Assembly: GCF_028687635.1 (NCBI RefSeq)
Contig: NZ_JAQTZS010000002.1
Coordinates: forward strand, 62,001 to 126,000
Direction: 5' to 3'
DNA from: Malikia sp.
Lineage (GTDB): Bacteria > Pseudomonadota > Gammaproteobacteria > Burkholderiales > Burkholderiaceae_C
DNA length: 64,000 nucleotides
Part shown: positions 53,273-62,670 of the stretch, piece by piece
Layout of the letters: each line of letters opens with the position of its first letter
How positions within the stretch are numbered: position 1 is the first letter of the stretch
Made by a program: the position numbers and the translations under genes
The notes under the pieces: generated by a model
The model's input: only the letters and a program-made list of their open reading frames with translations
Database searches by the model: none
What the model was told of the DNA's origin: nothing

Positions 53273-54292
53273 ATGAAAAAGTGTTTCGTATTCTTGGCCG
53301 TCGCCACATCTTTGGCCGGTACCTGCTATGCACAAGACAAGCCAACGACGAAGAAAGAACAGCAGGCTAGGCAGAAGCAAACAAAGGTGCAACCTGCTCC
53401 AGCTGCTCAGGTCAAACAAGAGCAGAAGAAGCTTCCAATTGTGAAGTTCTCAATGGGGATGCTTGAAAGCGGACGCATTGATCCGGGATATATGGGAACC
53501 CCGGCTATGGTAGCGATTGATGCACTAGAAAAGATGACTAGCGTCAAGAAGGGCGAGTTTGAATCAACCGCCGACTACAACACCAGAAGATCGGCAGCAC
53601 TTGCAGGAAAATTTTTTGGTGATTCTAGTATCGACGATGTTTTTGCTTTTGTGGCGCCAACATCCAAGGGTGGGAAATATAGCAGTGGTCTGCGATACGA
53701 GTTCAATGCAGATACTGGTGATGTAAATTTATATGTGCTTCCCGCTTCGTCGAAATACATGACCCTGAATGGAATCGGTGCGCCAGACTATACCACCAAT
53801 CGACGCGAAGGCAAGGGATTAGACCAATTTGAGTTAAGCACAAAGATTGAGTCGAATAGAACTTATCAGGGTGGTAATGCTTATGGCGCGACTGTTACGG
53901 TAGAGAAGACACGTATGTCGAGGGTTGGAATTGCAGCAAACCGACTTCATTTTTTGAGCTTCGAGCGCGATTGGACCTATTCGAATCCGACGATTGCTAG
54001 TCAATTTAAGATGGAGAACTCTCGAGCAGCGAAAGAGTTGCCAGCGCTGAAGGCATTGATTGTTATGAAGCTGGCCGATCCCTATATTCTTTACAACTTC
54101 AAACATGTAGAGCCAAAGCGTGATAACCCGGTTGATATTTCCGTGCAAGAGAAATTTTTTGCAGGTGACGTGATTGGGATCGTCTTCTACTCTGGTCTGA
54201 CTGGTGAAATATTCGCTCGACTGCCAGAAACTTTTGGTAAGCCAGCGCCCAAGTTGGAGTCAGTGCCCGAAGATAAGCTGGTTAGTCAGTGA
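53273..54292 (+). CDS. Exported protein of unknown function
   Basis: 339 residues from the ATG at 53273, with GGGAGAG ribosome site. A signal peptide (MKKCFVFLAVATSLAGTCYA) is followed by a Lys/Gln-rich linker (residues 20-58). The mature domain has KGEFESTADYNTRRSAAL and a beta-rich region with YRFE-like YEFNADTGDVNLYVLP. It ends FAGDVIGIVFYSGLTGEIFA. No family is recognised. GC content is far below the chromosome core, which suggests recent transfer. It has no evident operon partner. Confidence 0.75.
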   Translation: MKKCFVFLAVATSLAGTCYAQDKPTTKKEQQARQKQTKVQPAPAAQVKQEQKKLPIVKFSMGMLESGRIDPGYMGTPAMVAIDALEKMTSVKKGEFESTADYNTRRSAALAGKFFGDSSIDDVFAFVAPTSKGGKYSSGLRYEFNADTGDVNLYVLPASSKYMTLNGIGAPDYTTNRREGKGLDQFELSTKIESNRTYQGGNAYGATVTVEKTRMSRVGIAANRLHFLSFERDWTYSNPTIASQFKMENSRAAKELPALKALIVMKLADPYILYNFKHVEPKRDNPVDISVQEKFFAGDVIGIVFYSGLTGEIFARLPETFGKPAPKLESVPEDKLVSQ

Positions 54293-54808
54293 GGTTTGAC
54301 GTAGCGAACGATCTGAGAGATTCAAGAAAGCGGATCGAATTTTTCTTTTTCTATGACCATAGAAATCAACAGATTGCCGAGAGCTTTATATAGAGGCTTG
54401 TAGATAAGCTACGCCCTTCGAAGATATATAACTACAGGCTTTGGATGGACTCTGGAATAATCCTCGGTGAGGAGTGGGAAAAGAAAACCAGGTTCTCAGG
54501 CAGCGTGATGGCGCCTGTTAAAATGAAAAAACTTGTGTGCAATCCTGAATTCGTTTTTTCGTGACCCGAAATCTGGCCCGGTGTATTGATTTAATTGCAA
54601 AATTGTGCATCCAATCTCTTCACCCAATCGATCATGCCGCGCTTCAAAGGGATCTGGACTGAAAGTCCATCGCAAATTATTGATCTGGAAAAAGAAAAAA
54701 CTTGTATACAATGAAATCCGGCAAGCCATAATCTTTAGCACAACCCCGCACAGCTTTCGGACTGGCCGGTTTTATTTTTGGGAAAAATTAGTCCCTCCAG
54801 CCAAAATC
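54293..54808. other. AT-rich region with IS-end-like repeats and a transposase 3' remnant
   Basis: No complete gene. The bases 54602-54663 in the + direction read IQSLHPIDHAALQRDLD then stop, resembling a transposase tail. The stretch AAAAAACTTGTRTRCAAT occurs at about 54526 and 54696, and again on the minus strand near 55965. The region appears to be decayed insertion-sequence material. Confidence 0.4.
54655..54716 (+). repeat. IS-end-like inverted repeat, left copy
   Basis: TGGACTGAAAGTCCATCGCA followed by an A-rich segment and AACTTGTATACAATGA. It matches, in opposite orientation and at about 85 percent by eye, the bases at 55957-56018. Both sit just after a transposase-like 3' end, so each looks like the right end of an insertion sequence. 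Confidence 0.6.
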
Positions 54809-55823
54809 TCAGGGACTTCCCTCTTCGTCGTAGTCATCGTGGCTTGAATAGGAGCCAAATTGACTTCCATCCCGGAACGATCCACCCCAATGGCGTTTGG
54901 CGTCCATGGTCTGCTCGTTTCCAGAAATTTCGCGCAAGACGCCGTTATCGTATAGACCTCTCATGGTCGCCAGCATCGCGCTTTCGATAGAGCCGTCATC
55001 TTCTCCTCTGAAAATCTTTTTGGATGCTGGCCTTTTTATTTTTATCGGATCATTTGAAATAAATTTCCCAGACCGAATTGGTTCCGACTTCTTCCCTGGG
55101 CGCTGAACAATGCTTTTCGATCCGCTTGCGCTTTCTGACTTGAAGGCGGCATGAAACAGGTAGTCGTTGTGTATGGTGCAAAGGTGATCGATGGCTTGCC
55201 TTCTTTTGTTGAACGCTTCATTGCAAACTTTGCAAACGTGTGGCTTGTCAGCCTGCATTTTTGAAAGCTCATCCATTTTCTCCGGATGGTAGCTCTTGAT
55301 GTGCCTTTGCAGCCGGACTATGGGCGGATCGTTGCAAAACGGGCATTGCTTTAGATTGATTTCAATAAAACTAGGAGCGATTCTACGAATGGCGTAACGA
55401 ATTTGTTCCGGTGTGGTGACGGGCGCGCTCTCTGGAGGGTGCGATTCTCTTTGTTTTTTATCCGGCGGGACGGTGGATCTAAGCTGATTCGATTTTTTAA
55501 GGATCTGAGATGCCGGGAATGAGCACTTGTGCTGCAATATGTTGGAAAAAAATTGATCGCACCGGATGCAGCGAATCAGCTGATAGCCATATTTTTTTTT
55601 GCTTGTGGCTGTTTTGTTTTTTTTGCGAAGAGATATTCGCGATCGACTTGATTTTGGCGGCCGCAGCAATAAGCGATCTTTCTGCGCTTTTGCCATTAAT
55701 TTTCCGATCACGGATCGACTCTTTTTTCACATCCTCAACCGTTCTTGAGGCTCGGTATCCGGTTCCATCGCACCACCGGCAGTTTTCGTTGTCGCCTTTG
55801 CAGGTGCAGGGTATGGTTTCCAT
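54809..55823 (-). pseudogene. Multi-zinc-finger protein gene with a frameshift at poly-A runs
   Basis: The 5' frame (55823 to about 55600) starts METIPCTCKGDNENCRWCDG, a CxCxG...CxxCxG zinc motif. The 3' frame (to 54809) carries IRCIRCDQFFSNILQHKC, QCPFCNDPPIVRLQRHIKSY and HVCKVCNEAFNKRRQAIDHL, the last two C2H2-like. The two frames overlap and differ by +1. The minus strand has A8 (55617-55624) and A9 (55592-55600) runs exactly in the overlap. One base slipped at either run would join them into one protein of about 338 residues. It could be a mutation, a sequencing error or programmed slippage. Confidence 0.6.
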
Positions 55824-55956
55824 TTTTGATCACTTTAATCCAAGAATACTATTGAGATGGCAATTCTTAACTCGAACGTGTAGTCTATCCCAATGAATAA
55901 GATCGACGCTCGAAAGCTTTCCCGGGATGCATTCAAGGCCCTGCGCGGCTAGGCCA

Positions 55957-56018
55957 TATCATTACATACAAGTTTTTTCTCTTTTCTGCTCAATGACTTG
56001 TGATGGATTTTCAGTCCA
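55957..56018 (-). repeat. IS-end-like inverted repeat, right copy
   Basis: Read on the minus strand: TTGGACTGAAAATCCATCAC, an A-rich segment, then AACTTGTATGTAATGA. It is the inverted partner of 54655-54716. The transposase fragment at 56011-56180 ends inside its start. The pair faces inward around the zinc-finger gene. Confidence 0.6.
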
Positions 56019-56180
56019 AATTCCCCGCTTCGCGGAGGATTTCGGCGGCTTCGACAGCGCGCCGCAGGTCGTGCATCCCTTGCCATAGGGTCTTGACCCC
56101 GGGCTCGCCGTCGCCCTTGCGCCCGATGAAGCCACCGAGCATCGCGATCAGGCGCACGACTTCGTTGTGAACCGCTGGAA
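56011..56180 (-). mobile_element. 3' remnant of an IS4-family transposase
   Basis: A minus-strand frame gives AVHNEVVRLIAMLGGFIGRK then GDGEPGVKTLWQGMHDLRRA and ends GNLD-stop. This is the typical C-terminal tail of IS4-family (Tn5-like) transposases. The catalytic domain is absent. An IS-end-like sequence follows the stop directly. Identification relies on recall of the conserved LGRKGDGEPG tail. Confidence 0.75.
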
Positions 56181-56370
56181 AAGATGTGTGTCATGCAATG
56201 CGTAGAGGGGCCGCTTTCTCGATACGCGACGGTCCGGATTGGGTCGAAACCTGCCGGTCGCGACGAAGTTTTTTCTGACTGCTCCCAGCCTCAAGCGGAC
56301 CTTTCATCCACACGACTTATTGCGCACATGACCTCCCCCTTCTCAGAGGGCAGCCACATGAGCCCCTCTG
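56181..56370. other. Short intergenic stretch before mfd
   Basis: About 190 bases without a gene between the transposase remnant and the 3' end of mfd. No clear terminator or repeat was seen. Confidence 0.4.
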
Positions 56371-59300
56371 TCAAACCTTGACCGCCACCTCGGCCACCAC
56401 CGGCTGCCCCAGCGACCGCAACACATCCCGCACCAGCTGCGCCCGGTCCTTCGGCTCGGCCAGCGCGCGCTCGATGCGCAGCTTGTCGTTGCCAGCCAAC
56501 TTGATGTGGCGGTTCTTCTGCACCAGCTCGATGATCTTCATCGGGTCGATCGGCGGATTCGGGCGGAAGGTGATCAGGATCACGCCCGGCGTCGCGTCGA
56601 CCTTCTGCACGCCGTAGGGCTGGCTCAGCACGCGCAGGCGGTGCACATCGATCAGGGTCTGGGCCTGGGCGGGCAGCTTGCCGAAGCGGTCGACGAGTTC
56701 CTCCAGCAGCCGGTCGACCTGCTCGCCGGTCTTGGCGGTCGCGAGCTTCTTGTAGAAGCTCAGGCGCAGGTGCACGTCGCCGCAGTAGTCGTCGGGCAGC
56801 AAGGCCGGCGCATGCAGGTTGATGTCGGTCGTGACGTTGAGCGGATTGAGCAGGTCGGGTTCGCGCCCGGCCTTGAGTGACGCCACCGCCTCGGACAGCA
56901 TCTCGTTGTAGAGCTGGAAGCCGACTTCGAGCATGTTGCCGCTCTGGTTCTCGCCCAGCACCTCGCCCGCGCCACGGATTTCGAGGTCGTGCATCGCGAG
57001 GTAGAAGCCGCTGCCGAGTTCCTCCATCTGCTGGATCGCGTCCAGGCGCTGCTGGGCCTGCTTGGTCAGGCTCTCGATGTCGGGCACCAGCAGGTAGGCG
57101 TAGGCCTGGTGGTGGCTGCGCCCGACCCGGCCGCGCAACTGGTGCAGCTGCGCCAGGCCGAACTTGTCGGCGCGCGCCATGATGATGGTGTTGGCGGTCG
57201 GCACGTCGATGCCGGTCTCGATGATGGTCGAGCACAGCAGCAGGTTGAAGCGCTGGGCCACGAAGTCGCGCATCACGCGCTCCAGCTCGCGCTCGGGCAT
57301 CTGGCCGTGGGCGATCGCGATCCGCGCCTCGGGCAGGATTTCTTCCAGCATCTGGCGGCGGTTCTCGATCGTGTCAACCTCGTTGTGCAGGAAATAGACC
57401 TGGCCGCCGCGCTTCAGTTCGCGCAGCACCGCCTCGCGGATCACGCCCTTGCTCTCGCTGCGCACGAAGGTCTTGATGGCCAGCCGGCGCTGCGGCGCGG
57501 TGGCGATCACGCTCAGGTCGCGCAGGCCTTCCAGCGCCATGCCCAGGGTGCGCGGGATTGGGGTGGCGGTCAGGGTCAGCACGTCGACCTCGGCGCGCAG
57601 CGCCTTCATCTGCTCCTTGTGGCGCACGCCAAAGCGGTGTTCCTCGTCGATGATCAGCAGGCCCAGGTTCTTGAACCGGGTCTTTTCCGACAGCAGCTTG
57701 TGGGTGCCGACCACGATGTCGAGCGTGCCGTCGGCCACGCCCTTCAAGGCCGCGTTGATCTCCTTGGTGGTGCGAAAGCGGCTCATCTCGGCGATCTTGA
57801 TCGGCCACTTGGCGAAGCGGTCGACCAGGGTCTGGTAATGCTGCTCGGCCAGCAGCGTGGTCGGCGCCAGGAAGGCGACCTGCTTGCCGCCCGTGACCGC
57901 GACGAAGGCCGCGCGCAGGGCGACCTCGGTCTTGCCAAAGCCCACGTCGCCGCAGACGAGACGGTCCATCGGCTGCGGGCTGATCATGTCCTGGATCACC
58001 GCGTGGATGGCGGCGTTCTGGTCGGCGGTCTCCTCGAAGCCGAAGTCGTTGGCGAACTGCTCGTAGTCGTGCGGCGAGTAGCGGAAGGCGTGGCCTTCGC
58101 GCGCGGCGCGGCGGGCGTAGATGTTGAGCAGCTCGGCGGCGGCGTCGCGTACCTGTTCGGCGGCGCGGCGCCTGGCCTTTTCCCACTGGCCCGAGCCCAG
58201 CCGGTGCAGCGGCGCCTCGTCGGCCGAGACGCCGGTGTAGCGCCCGATCAGCTGCAGCTGGCTGACCGGCACATAAAGCGTCGCCTGGTTGGCGTATTCC
58301 AGGTGCAGGAATTCCTGCAGCGCGGGGCTGCCGTCGGCGTTCTTCTCGCCCAGGTCCATGTGGATCAGGCCCCGGTAGCGCCCGATGCCATGCGCGCTGT
58401 GCACCACCGGATCGCCGATGTTGAGCTCGGACAGGTCCTTGATCAGCGCCTCGACGTCGCTGACCTGTTCCTGCTTGCGTCGGCGGCGCGTGGTCGGGCC
58501 GGCCGCGAACAGTTCGGTCTCGGTGACGAAGGCGATGCTGCCCTCGACCCAGGCGAAGCCGCTGGCGAGCGCGGCGGTGGCGATGCCGACGGGCTCGTCG
58601 CTGGCCTGGAACTCGGCCAGGCTGTCGAAGGCCGGCGGGCTGACACCGCTGGCACGCAGGAAGTCGAGCAGGCTCTCGCGCCGGCCGTCGCTCTCGGCCA
58701 GCAGCAGCACGCGGTCGCTGCTGGCGCGGACATGGGCCTGCAGCTTGGCCAGCGGGTCGTCGGCGCCGCGCTGCGCGCCCAGATCGGGCAGGGCCTCGAT
58801 CCTGTGGCTCCAGGCGCTGTGCTCGACATCCTGGCTGCCGGGCCGCAGTGCCAGCTGCCTGTGCGGCTTGGCCACCGCGTAGAAGCCCTCGGCGTCGAGG
58901 AACAGGGTCTCGGGCGGCAGGGCGGGGCGATCCGGGTCGCCCTGGACCAGGCGGTAGCGCTCGCGCGTGTCCTGCCAGAAGCGCTGGAAGGCCGGCTCCA
59001 GCTCGCCATGCAGCACCAGCGTGGCGTCCGCGCCGAGGTAGTCGAACACGGTCGCGGTCTGCTCGAAGAACAGCGGCAGGTAGTACTCGATGCCGGCGGT
59101 CGCGACGCCGTTGCCGATGTCCTTGTAGATCCGGCTCTTGGTCGGGTCGCCTTCGAGCAGTTCGCGCCAGCGGTTGCGAAAACGTGCCCGCGCGGCGTCG
59201 TCCATCGGGAACTCGCGCCCGGGCAGCAGCCGCACCTCGGGCACCGGGTACAGGCTGCGCTGGCTGTCGGGGTCGAAGGTGCGGATCGAGTCGATCTCGT

Positions 59301-59868
59301 CGTCGAACAGGTCGACCCGGTAGGGCACCAGCGAGCCCATCGGGAACAGGTCGATCAGGCCGCCGCGCACCGCGTACTCGCCCGGGCTCACGACCTGGGT
59401 CACATGCTGGTAGCCCGCCAGCGTCAGCTGGGCCTTGAACCTGGCCTCGTCGAGCTTTTGCCTGACCTTGAACTCGAAGGTGTAGCCGGCCAGGAAGGCA
59501 GGTGGCGCCAGCCGGTACAGCGCGGTGGTGGCCGGCACGATCACGACGTCGGCGCCTTGCTGCTGGTCGCGCTGCTGGATGCGCCACAGGGTGGCGAGCC
59601 GCTCGCTGATCAGGTCCTGGTGCGGCGAGAAGCTGTCGTAGGGCAGGGTCTCCCAGTCGGGGAACAGGGCGCAGCGCAGTCCCGGCGCGAAGAAGGGCAG
59701 CTCGTCGAGCAGGCGCTGGGCGTCGTTGGCGTCGGCCGTGACGATGGCGACCGGGCGACCGGCGGCCTTTTCGCGCAGGCCGAGCTGGGCCAGCAGCAGC
59801 GCATCGGCCGAACCTAGGGGGCGCGGCAGGCTGTAACGTTTGCCAGGGGTGAGTTTGGGCAGTTCCAT
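56371..59868 (-). CDS. mfd: Transcription-repair coupling factor Mfd
   Basis: A 1165-residue Mfd. The UvrB-like N-terminal region has LFPDWETLPYDSFSPHQDLI. The RNA-polymerase-interacting segment includes GIGRYRGLIHMDL. The RecG-like translocase carries LVCGDVGFGKTEVALRAAFV, IIDEEHRFGVRHKE and LTATPIPRTLGMAL. The C-terminal TRCF domain is complete. It releases stalled RNA polymerase and recruits UvrA to lesions. Its start is divergent from ispD. Confidence 0.97.
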   Translation of the reverse strand: MELPKLTPGKRYSLPRPLGSADALLLAQLGLREKAAGRPVAIVTADANDAQRLLDELPFFAPGLRCALFPDWETLPYDSFSPHQDLISERLATLWRIQQRDQQQGADVVIVPATTALYRLAPPAFLAGYTFEFKVRQKLDEARFKAQLTLAGYQHVTQVVSPGEYAVRGGLIDLFPMGSLVPYRVDLFDDEIDSIRTFDPDSQRSLYPVPEVRLLPGREFPMDDAARARFRNRWRELLEGDPTKSRIYKDIGNGVATAGIEYYLPLFFEQTATVFDYLGADATLVLHGELEPAFQRFWQDTRERYRLVQGDPDRPALPPETLFLDAEGFYAVAKPHRQLALRPGSQDVEHSAWSHRIEALPDLGAQRGADDPLAKLQAHVRASSDRVLLLAESDGRRESLLDFLRASGVSPPAFDSLAEFQASDEPVGIATAALASGFAWVEGSIAFVTETELFAAGPTTRRRRKQEQVSDVEALIKDLSELNIGDPVVHSAHGIGRYRGLIHMDLGEKNADGSPALQEFLHLEYANQATLYVPVSQLQLIGRYTGVSADEAPLHRLGSGQWEKARRRAAEQVRDAAAELLNIYARRAAREGHAFRYSPHDYEQFANDFGFEETADQNAAIHAVIQDMISPQPMDRLVCGDVGFGKTEVALRAAFVAVTGGKQVAFLAPTTLLAEQHYQTLVDRFAKWPIKIAEMSRFRTTKEINAALKGVADGTLDIVVGTHKLLSEKTRFKNLGLLIIDEEHRFGVRHKEQMKALRAEVDVLTLTATPIPRTLGMALEGLRDLSVIATAPQRRLAIKTFVRSESKGVIREAVLRELKRGGQVYFLHNEVDTIENRRQMLEEILPEARIAIAHGQMPERELERVMRDFVAQRFNLLLCSTIIETGIDVPTANTIIMARADKFGLAQLHQLRGRVGRSHHQAYAYLLVPDIESLTKQAQQRLDAIQQMEELGSGFYLAMHDLEIRGAGEVLGENQSGNMLEVGFQLYNEMLSEAVASLKAGREPDLLNPLNVTTDINLHAPALLPDDYCGDVHLRLSFYKKLATAKTGEQVDRLLEELVDRFGKLPAQAQTLIDVHRLRVLSQPYGVQKVDATPGVILITFRPNPPIDPMKIIELVQKNRHIKLAGNDKLRIERALAEPKDRAQLVRDVLRSLGQPVVAEVAVKV

Positions 59869-59957
59869 GCGGGGTCGGTGCTGATGGCCAAAAGTAGTAT
59901 CCCACTCCGAATTTGGGCGGGGTGTGGCCAGGGCTTGATTTTAGAATCCTGCCACTC

Positions 59958-60731
59958 ATGCCGCACGATTCCAAGCCTATTCCCTCCGTCGACGCGGCCA
60001 CTGCGCCGCGATCGCCGCGTTGTCACGCCTTGATCCCCTGCGCCGGTTCGGGCAGCCGTTCCGGCCGGGCCGGACCCAAGCAGTACGAGTGGCTGGCGGG
60101 CCGACGCCTGGTCGACCACACGCTGGATGCCTTCCTGGCCGTTGACGTTGACCAATTGGCCAGCGTGGCCCTGGTCGTCGCGCCCGACGATGCCAGCCTG
60201 TCCAGTCCTGACCCGCGCGTGCAGGTGCTGCGCGTCGGTGGCGCCAGCCGCGCCGCCAGCGTGCACAACGGCTTGCGCGCGCTGCTGCAGGCGGGCACCG
60301 ACAGGCAGGACTGGGTGCTGGTGCACGACGCGGCGCGCTGCCTGGTCATGCCACAGCAGGTCGCCGCCCTGATCCTGGCCTGCCAGGACGACGCGGTGGG
60401 CGGCCTGCTGGCGCTGCCGCTGCCCGATACGCTGAAGGCCGCTCAGGTTGATGCCGGCGTGGCGCGCGTGGCAGCGACGCTGGCGCGCGACGACAAATGG
60501 CTGGCGCAGACGCCGCAGATGTTCCGTCTTGGCGCGCTCGAACAGGCGCTGGCCGCCGCCGAGGCGGGCGGCTACGCCGGCATCACCGACGAGGCCAGCG
60601 CGATCGAGGCTCAGGGCTTGAGTCCGCTGCTGGTGCGCGGCAGCGCGCAGAACTTCAAGGTCACCTACCCGGAAGACTTCGCGCTGGCCGAGGCGCTGCT
60701 GCGCCTGCGTGCCTTGGCACCGGCGGCCTGA
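59958..60731 (+). CDS. ispD: 2-C-methyl-D-erythritol 4-phosphate cytidylyltransferase
   Basis: 257 residues from the ATG at 59958. [20 protein letters not shown] is the nucleotide-binding loop, with [15 protein letters not shown] after it. [12 protein letters not shown] and [12 protein letters not shown] are family segments. It is the third step of the MEP isoprenoid pathway. The loop has GRA before GPKQY instead of the common GxxxPKQY spacing. A 47-base gap precedes ispF. Confidence 0.94.
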   Translation: MPHDSKPIPSVDAATAPRSPRCHALIPCAGSGSRSGRAGPKQYEWLAGRRLVDHTLDAFLAVDVDQLASVALVVAPDDASLSSPDPRVQVLRVGGASRAASVHNGLRALLQAGTDRQDWVLVHDAARCLVMPQQVAALILACQDDAVGGLLALPLPDTLKAAQVDAGVARVAATLARDDKWLAQTPQMFRLGALEQALAAAEAGGYAGITDEASAIEAQGLSPLLVRGSAQNFKVTYPEDFALAEALLRLRALAPAA

Positions 60732-60778
60732 TCCCGCCGGGTTTTTTCAATCTCCATCCCCGAAGCAAGCGAGCCCCC

Positions 60779-61282
60779 ATGAGTGTCACCCTTTCCCGTC
60801 TGCCCCCCCTTCGCATCGGCGAGGGTTGGGATGTCCATGCCCTGGTCGAGGGCCGTCCGCTGATCCTGGGCGGCATCGAGATCCCCCATGAGAAAGGCCT
60901 GCTCGGCCATTCGGACGCCGATGCGTTGCTGCACGCGATCACGGATGCGCTGCTCGGCGCGGTTGGCCTGGGCGACATCGGCACCCATTTCCCCGACAAC
61001 GACCCGGCCTTCAAGGGGGCGGACTCCTTCGTCCTGCTGCAGCAGGCGGTCGTGGCGGTCGGCCAGACCGGCTATCAGCTCGTCAACGTCGACTGCACCG
61101 TGATCGCGCAGGCGCCCAAGCTCGCGCCGTACAAGGCCGCCATGCGCGCGCGCATCGCGCAGGCGCTGGGCGTCGATGTGGCCCAGGTCAATGTCAAGGC
61201 CAAGACCGCCGAGAAGATGGGGCCGGTCGGCGAGGGCCGCAGCATCGAGGCGCGCGCCGTTGCCTTGCTGGTTCGTGGCTGA
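60779..61282 (+). CDS. ispF: 2-C-methyl-D-erythritol 2,4-cyclodiphosphate synthase
   Basis: 167 residues from the ATG at 60779. The zinc site is [20 protein letters not shown] (Asp and His) and [38 protein letters not shown] and [17 protein letters not shown] complete the family pattern. It is the fifth step of the MEP pathway. The stop is 24 bases from the convergent envZ stop. Confidence 0.96.
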   Translation: MSVTLSRLPPLRIGEGWDVHALVEGRPLILGGIEIPHEKGLLGHSDADALLHAITDALLGAVGLGDIGTHFPDNDPAFKGADSFVLLQQAVVAVGQTGYQLVNVDCTVIAQAPKLAPYKAAMRARIAQALGVDVAQVNVKAKTAEKMGPVGEGRSIEARAVALLVRG

Positions 61283-61305
61283 TTCGCTGCTGAGGCCGGT
61301 CCGAT

Positions 61306-62670
61306 TCAGCCGCGCAGCAGCGTCAGCTCGGCGATCAGGCCGCCTTGTGGGTGATTGCGCAGCACGAGCTGGCCGCCCATGCGCGCCACCGCCTTGTTGA
61401 CGATGGCCAGCCCCAGCCCCGATCCGCTGGCGGTGGTGCGCGCCGCATCGCCACGGAAGAAGGGCTGGGTCAGGTGCGGCAGCTGTTGCGCGCTGACGCC
61501 AGGGCCGTGGTCGCGCAGCGTCACGCGCACCTGCTGGGCCTGGAGCTCGGCGTCCACTTCCACCCGGGCCGTGCCGTCGGGGCCGCGGGCGTAGCGCAGC
61601 GCGTTCTCCAGCAGGTTGCTGAACACGCGCCGCAGCTCGACCGCGTCGCCCAGCACCTGGGTGTCGGCGGCGATGCGCACGCTGACCTGCAGCGGGCTTC
61701 TGGGGCCGCAGGCACGCACGGCATCGTTGACGCAGCCGGCCAGGTCGATTCTTTCGCGCTGCACCGGCAGCGGGCGGGCGTAGTCCATGAACTTGTTGAT
61801 GGTGGCGTCGACCTGCTCGATGTCCTCGACCATGTGGCCGCGCGCGGTCTCGTCGGCCACGCTGAGCTCGACCTCCAGCCGCAGCCGCGCCAACGGCGTG
61901 CGCAGGTCGTGCGAGATGCCCGCCAGCATCAGCACCCGGTCCTGTTCGGCCTGGCCGAGCTGGCGGGCCATCCGGTTGAAGCCGATGTTGACCTCGCGGA
62001 TCTCGTGCGTGGCGACTGTCTCGTCGAGGCGCACGGCGTCGAAGTCGCCCTCGCGTACCTGGGCGGCGGCGGTCTGCAGGCGCTTGAGCGGCAGGTTGAC
62101 CAGGCGTGCGAGCAGGGCGGCGCCCAGCAGCGAGAGCAGGGCCGCGATGCCCAGCCAGACCAGCCAGGTGCCACGCTCGACCGCGCCGACGCGCTTGGGG
62201 TCGGTCAGCAGCCAGAACTGCTCGCGCCCGATCCGAAAGCCCACCCAGAGCCCCTCCCGGCCGTTGACCTGGCGCGCCACCAGCGTGCCCCGGCCCAGCA
62301 GTTGCGTGAGCTCGGCGCTGATGCGGCGGCCAAAGGCGTCCTGGTCATAGGGCTGGTAGCTGTCGCCCGGTTCGCGCACCGCGATCTGCACCTCCTCTTC
62401 GTCGAGCAGGGATTTCATCAGCGAGACGCGCGCGATCGAGTCGACATGGCGCAGCGCCGCGCGGCTCAGGTTGACCAGCGAGGCGACCTGGCGCGCGCTT
62501 TGCAGCGCCCGCGGCTCGAATTCGAGCGCGCGGTAGCTCTGCAGCCAGGCCAGCATGCAGCCGAGCAGGATCAGCGCGAGCGCGAACCAGTTGCGCCAGA
62601 ACAGGCTGATGCTCTGCCAGCTGAAGGGCATGAGGCGATTCAGCCAGGCCAGTCGGTTGCGGCGTTTCAA
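61306..62670 (-). CDS. envZ: Sensor histidine kinase EnvZ
   Basis: A 454-residue membrane kinase. TM1 lies near residues 27-45 and TM2 near 168-190, with a short periplasmic domain. HAMP (about 190-245) precedes the H-box AGISHDLRTPLARLRLEVEL with His254. N, G1 and G2 boxes are SNLLENALRYARG, RDHGPGVSA and GSGLGLAIV. It phosphorylates OmpR in response to osmotic or other envelope cues. Overlaps ompR stop by four bases. Confidence 0.93.
   Translation of the reverse strand: MKRRNRLAWLNRLMPFSWQSISLFWRNWFALALILLGCMLAWLQSYRALEFEPRALQSARQVASLVNLSRAALRHVDSIARVSLMKSLLDEEEVQIAVREPGDSYQPYDQDAFGRRISAELTQLLGRGTLVARQVNGREGLWVGFRIGREQFWLLTDPKRVGAVERGTWLVWLGIAALLSLLGAALLARLVNLPLKRLQTAAAQVREGDFDAVRLDETVATHEIREVNIGFNRMARQLGQAEQDRVLMLAGISHDLRTPLARLRLEVELSVADETARGHMVEDIEQVDATINKFMDYARPLPVQRERIDLAGCVNDAVRACGPRSPLQVSVRIAADTQVLGDAVELRRVFSNLLENALRYARGPDGTARVEVDAELQAQQVRVTLRDHGPGVSAQQLPHLTQPFFRGDAARTTASGSGLGLAIVNKAVARMGGQLVLRNHPQGGLIAELTLLRG

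Noticed and set aside
56989-59817. Long plus-strand frame opposite mfd
   Set aside because: Shadow of mfd; no family features.
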